DNA of 64,000 nucleotides, from positions 186,001-250,000 of the forward strand of contig CALQEU020000002.1 in NCBI GenBank assembly GCA_943329665.2, read 5' to 3'. Numbering within the stretch: position 1 is the first letter of the stretch; each line of letters opens with the position of its first letter. Shown here piece after piece: positions 63,255-64,000 of the stretch. Below the pieces are notes generated by a model that saw nothing but the letters and a program-made list of their open reading frames with translations, had not been told where the DNA came from and searched no databases. The translations under genes were made by a program, and so were the position numbers. The DNA is from JAJTFW01 sp903922455 (GTDB taxonomy: Bacteria; Bacteroidota; Bacteroidia; AKYH767-A; OLB10).

Positions 63255-64000
63255 TTATGCTTTCTTTTTCAATTCAACATAAGAAGCCGTTGCAAACAAG
63301 AGCAATAAAAGGATAGAACTTGCTAAAGAAATATTCTCTCCGTTCTTGTAAGCCGCAGGTTCAAACTTAAATTCAACTTTATGTTTTCCAGCAGGAATTT
63401 CCATCGCTCTTAAAACATAGTTGGCTCTTATATGCGGAACTAATTTTCCATCTAAATAAGCATCCCAACCAATGGGATAATGAATTTCAGAAAACACAAC
63501 TAAATTATTTTTACTGCCATTTATTTCATACTCTAGATAATTGGGAGCTACTTTTCCATCTTTGGAAATCAATTTTACACTTGCTGTAGAATCAACACCC
63601 TTTTGTGCATCTTTAACATCAGCCGTAAAACGTTGATCAATTACTGCCGTGGTCTTGGTATCCAAACTATCTAAAGCTTTAATCTCAGCATCAGAATTCG
63701 GTACTACTTTCCAATCACTCACTACCCAAGCCGCACCCAATGCTCCTGTATTCATTTGCACCATTGGAGATTGATTTTCAGGATTGCGAACAATGAAATA
63801 TTTTGCGTTCAACATATTTAACACATTCATATTGCCTTTGCTGATCTGGTTTTCAATTAACTCTTGATAACGCTTCAATTTTGCACCGTGATATCCTCCA
63901 ATAGAACGATGGAAATATGAAGTACTGGCGTCGTTGAAAGTACTTACCGCGGTATTCATCACTCGGTAATAACTTTTATCTTGCATTATTTGTTCATTGG
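63255..64000 (-). CDS. YfhO-like membrane protein, 5' end beyond the window
   Basis: The frame is open to the window edge (codons NEQI before the first visible Met), so the start lies outside. The visible part is the C-terminal extracytoplasmic domain (NAKYFIVRNPENQSP ... FSEIHYPIGWDAYLDGKLVP, about residues 130-190) and the last membrane helix near the end (about 225-240). This fits the YfhO family of large polytopic proteins, some linked to glycosylation of surface polymers. The N-terminal membrane part is missing only because of the window. Confidence 0.85.
   Translation of the reverse strand, partial: NEQIMQDKSYYRVMNTAVSTFNDASTSYFHRSIGGYHGAKLKRYQELIENQISKGNMNVLNMLNAKYFIVRNPENQSPMVQMNTGALGAAWVVSDWKVVPNSDAEIKALDSLDTKTTAVIDQRFTADVKDAQKGVDSTASVKLISKDGKVAPNYLEYEINGSKNNLVVFSEIHYPIGWDAYLDGKLVPHIRANYVLRAMEIPAGKHKVEFKFEPAAYKNGENISLASSILLLLLFATASYVELKKKA

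Overview
The window is a compact chromosomal segment of a low-GC, AT-rich member of the Bacteroidota. The lineage call rests on several family-level markers: the gliding-motility ABC transporter proteins GldF and GldG, a DUF4295 small protein beside ribosomal protein L33, a DUF7619 plus type IX secretion (T9SS) sorting-domain remnant, BshC of bacillithiol synthesis, CtlX, and repeated promoter elements of the Bacteroidota form TAnnTTTG, some with an upstream TTG. The sequence does not resolve a genus. No rRNA, tRNA, CRISPR array, prophage or transposase gene was found.

Left part (1-16 kb): a 5'-truncated AsmA-family protein, two small lipoproteins (one NlpE-like), a dicarboxylate/amino acid:cation symporter, valS overlapping a class III aminotransferase, and an OmpR-type two-component system followed by a striking 52-bp tandem hairpin array (11337-11557). 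On the minus strand follow a CoA-binding protein, an MFS transporter, a GH13 glycosidase and a TetR regulator.

Middle (16-38.7 kb), almost all on the minus strand, is housekeeping: a HerA-like ATPase; the chain cinA, rpmB, pepP-like peptidase, rpmG, DUF4295, ftsY, a small exported protein, rimO, bshC; an OstA-like outer-membrane biogenesis protein; purA; STAS, Fur and RelA/SpoT; dnaN; and gldF-gldG-DUF4340. The rpmB/rpmG neighbourhood is interrupted by the peptidase gene plus a 570-bp gene-free stretch. That stretch carries one copy of a 71-bp repeat whose inverted partner lies 4.3 kb away. A hairpin with a U-rich tail overlaps the first codons of the peptidase gene.

Right part (38.9-64 kb) is cell-surface glycan biosynthesis with inserted housekeeping genes. 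A plus-strand set (glycosyltransferase, Wza-like lipoprotein, Wzc-like tyrosine kinase with a Tyr-Gly tail, RfbC-like epimerase, WecA-like transferase) is followed by a minus-strand operon aroQ-ctlX-CoA transferase-GNAT-trmD, then xerD and a ferredoxin-NADP reductase. Next come a Kir channel remnant fused in frame to a TPR protein, a Wzx-like flippase, a decayed T9SS-secreted protein, and a tight minus-strand set of two asparagine-synthase-like amidotransferases, two sugar epimerases, a methyltransferase, two glycosyltransferases and a 5'-truncated YfhO-like membrane protein. Together these can export, polymerise and decorate a lipid-linked polysaccharide.

The main observations beyond ordinary annotation are the hairpin array, the terminator-like hairpin around the peptidase start codon, the 71-bp inverted repeat pair, a set of genes whose -7 promoter element lies 3-7 nt from the start codon (probable leaderless mRNAs), and two clear gene remnants.
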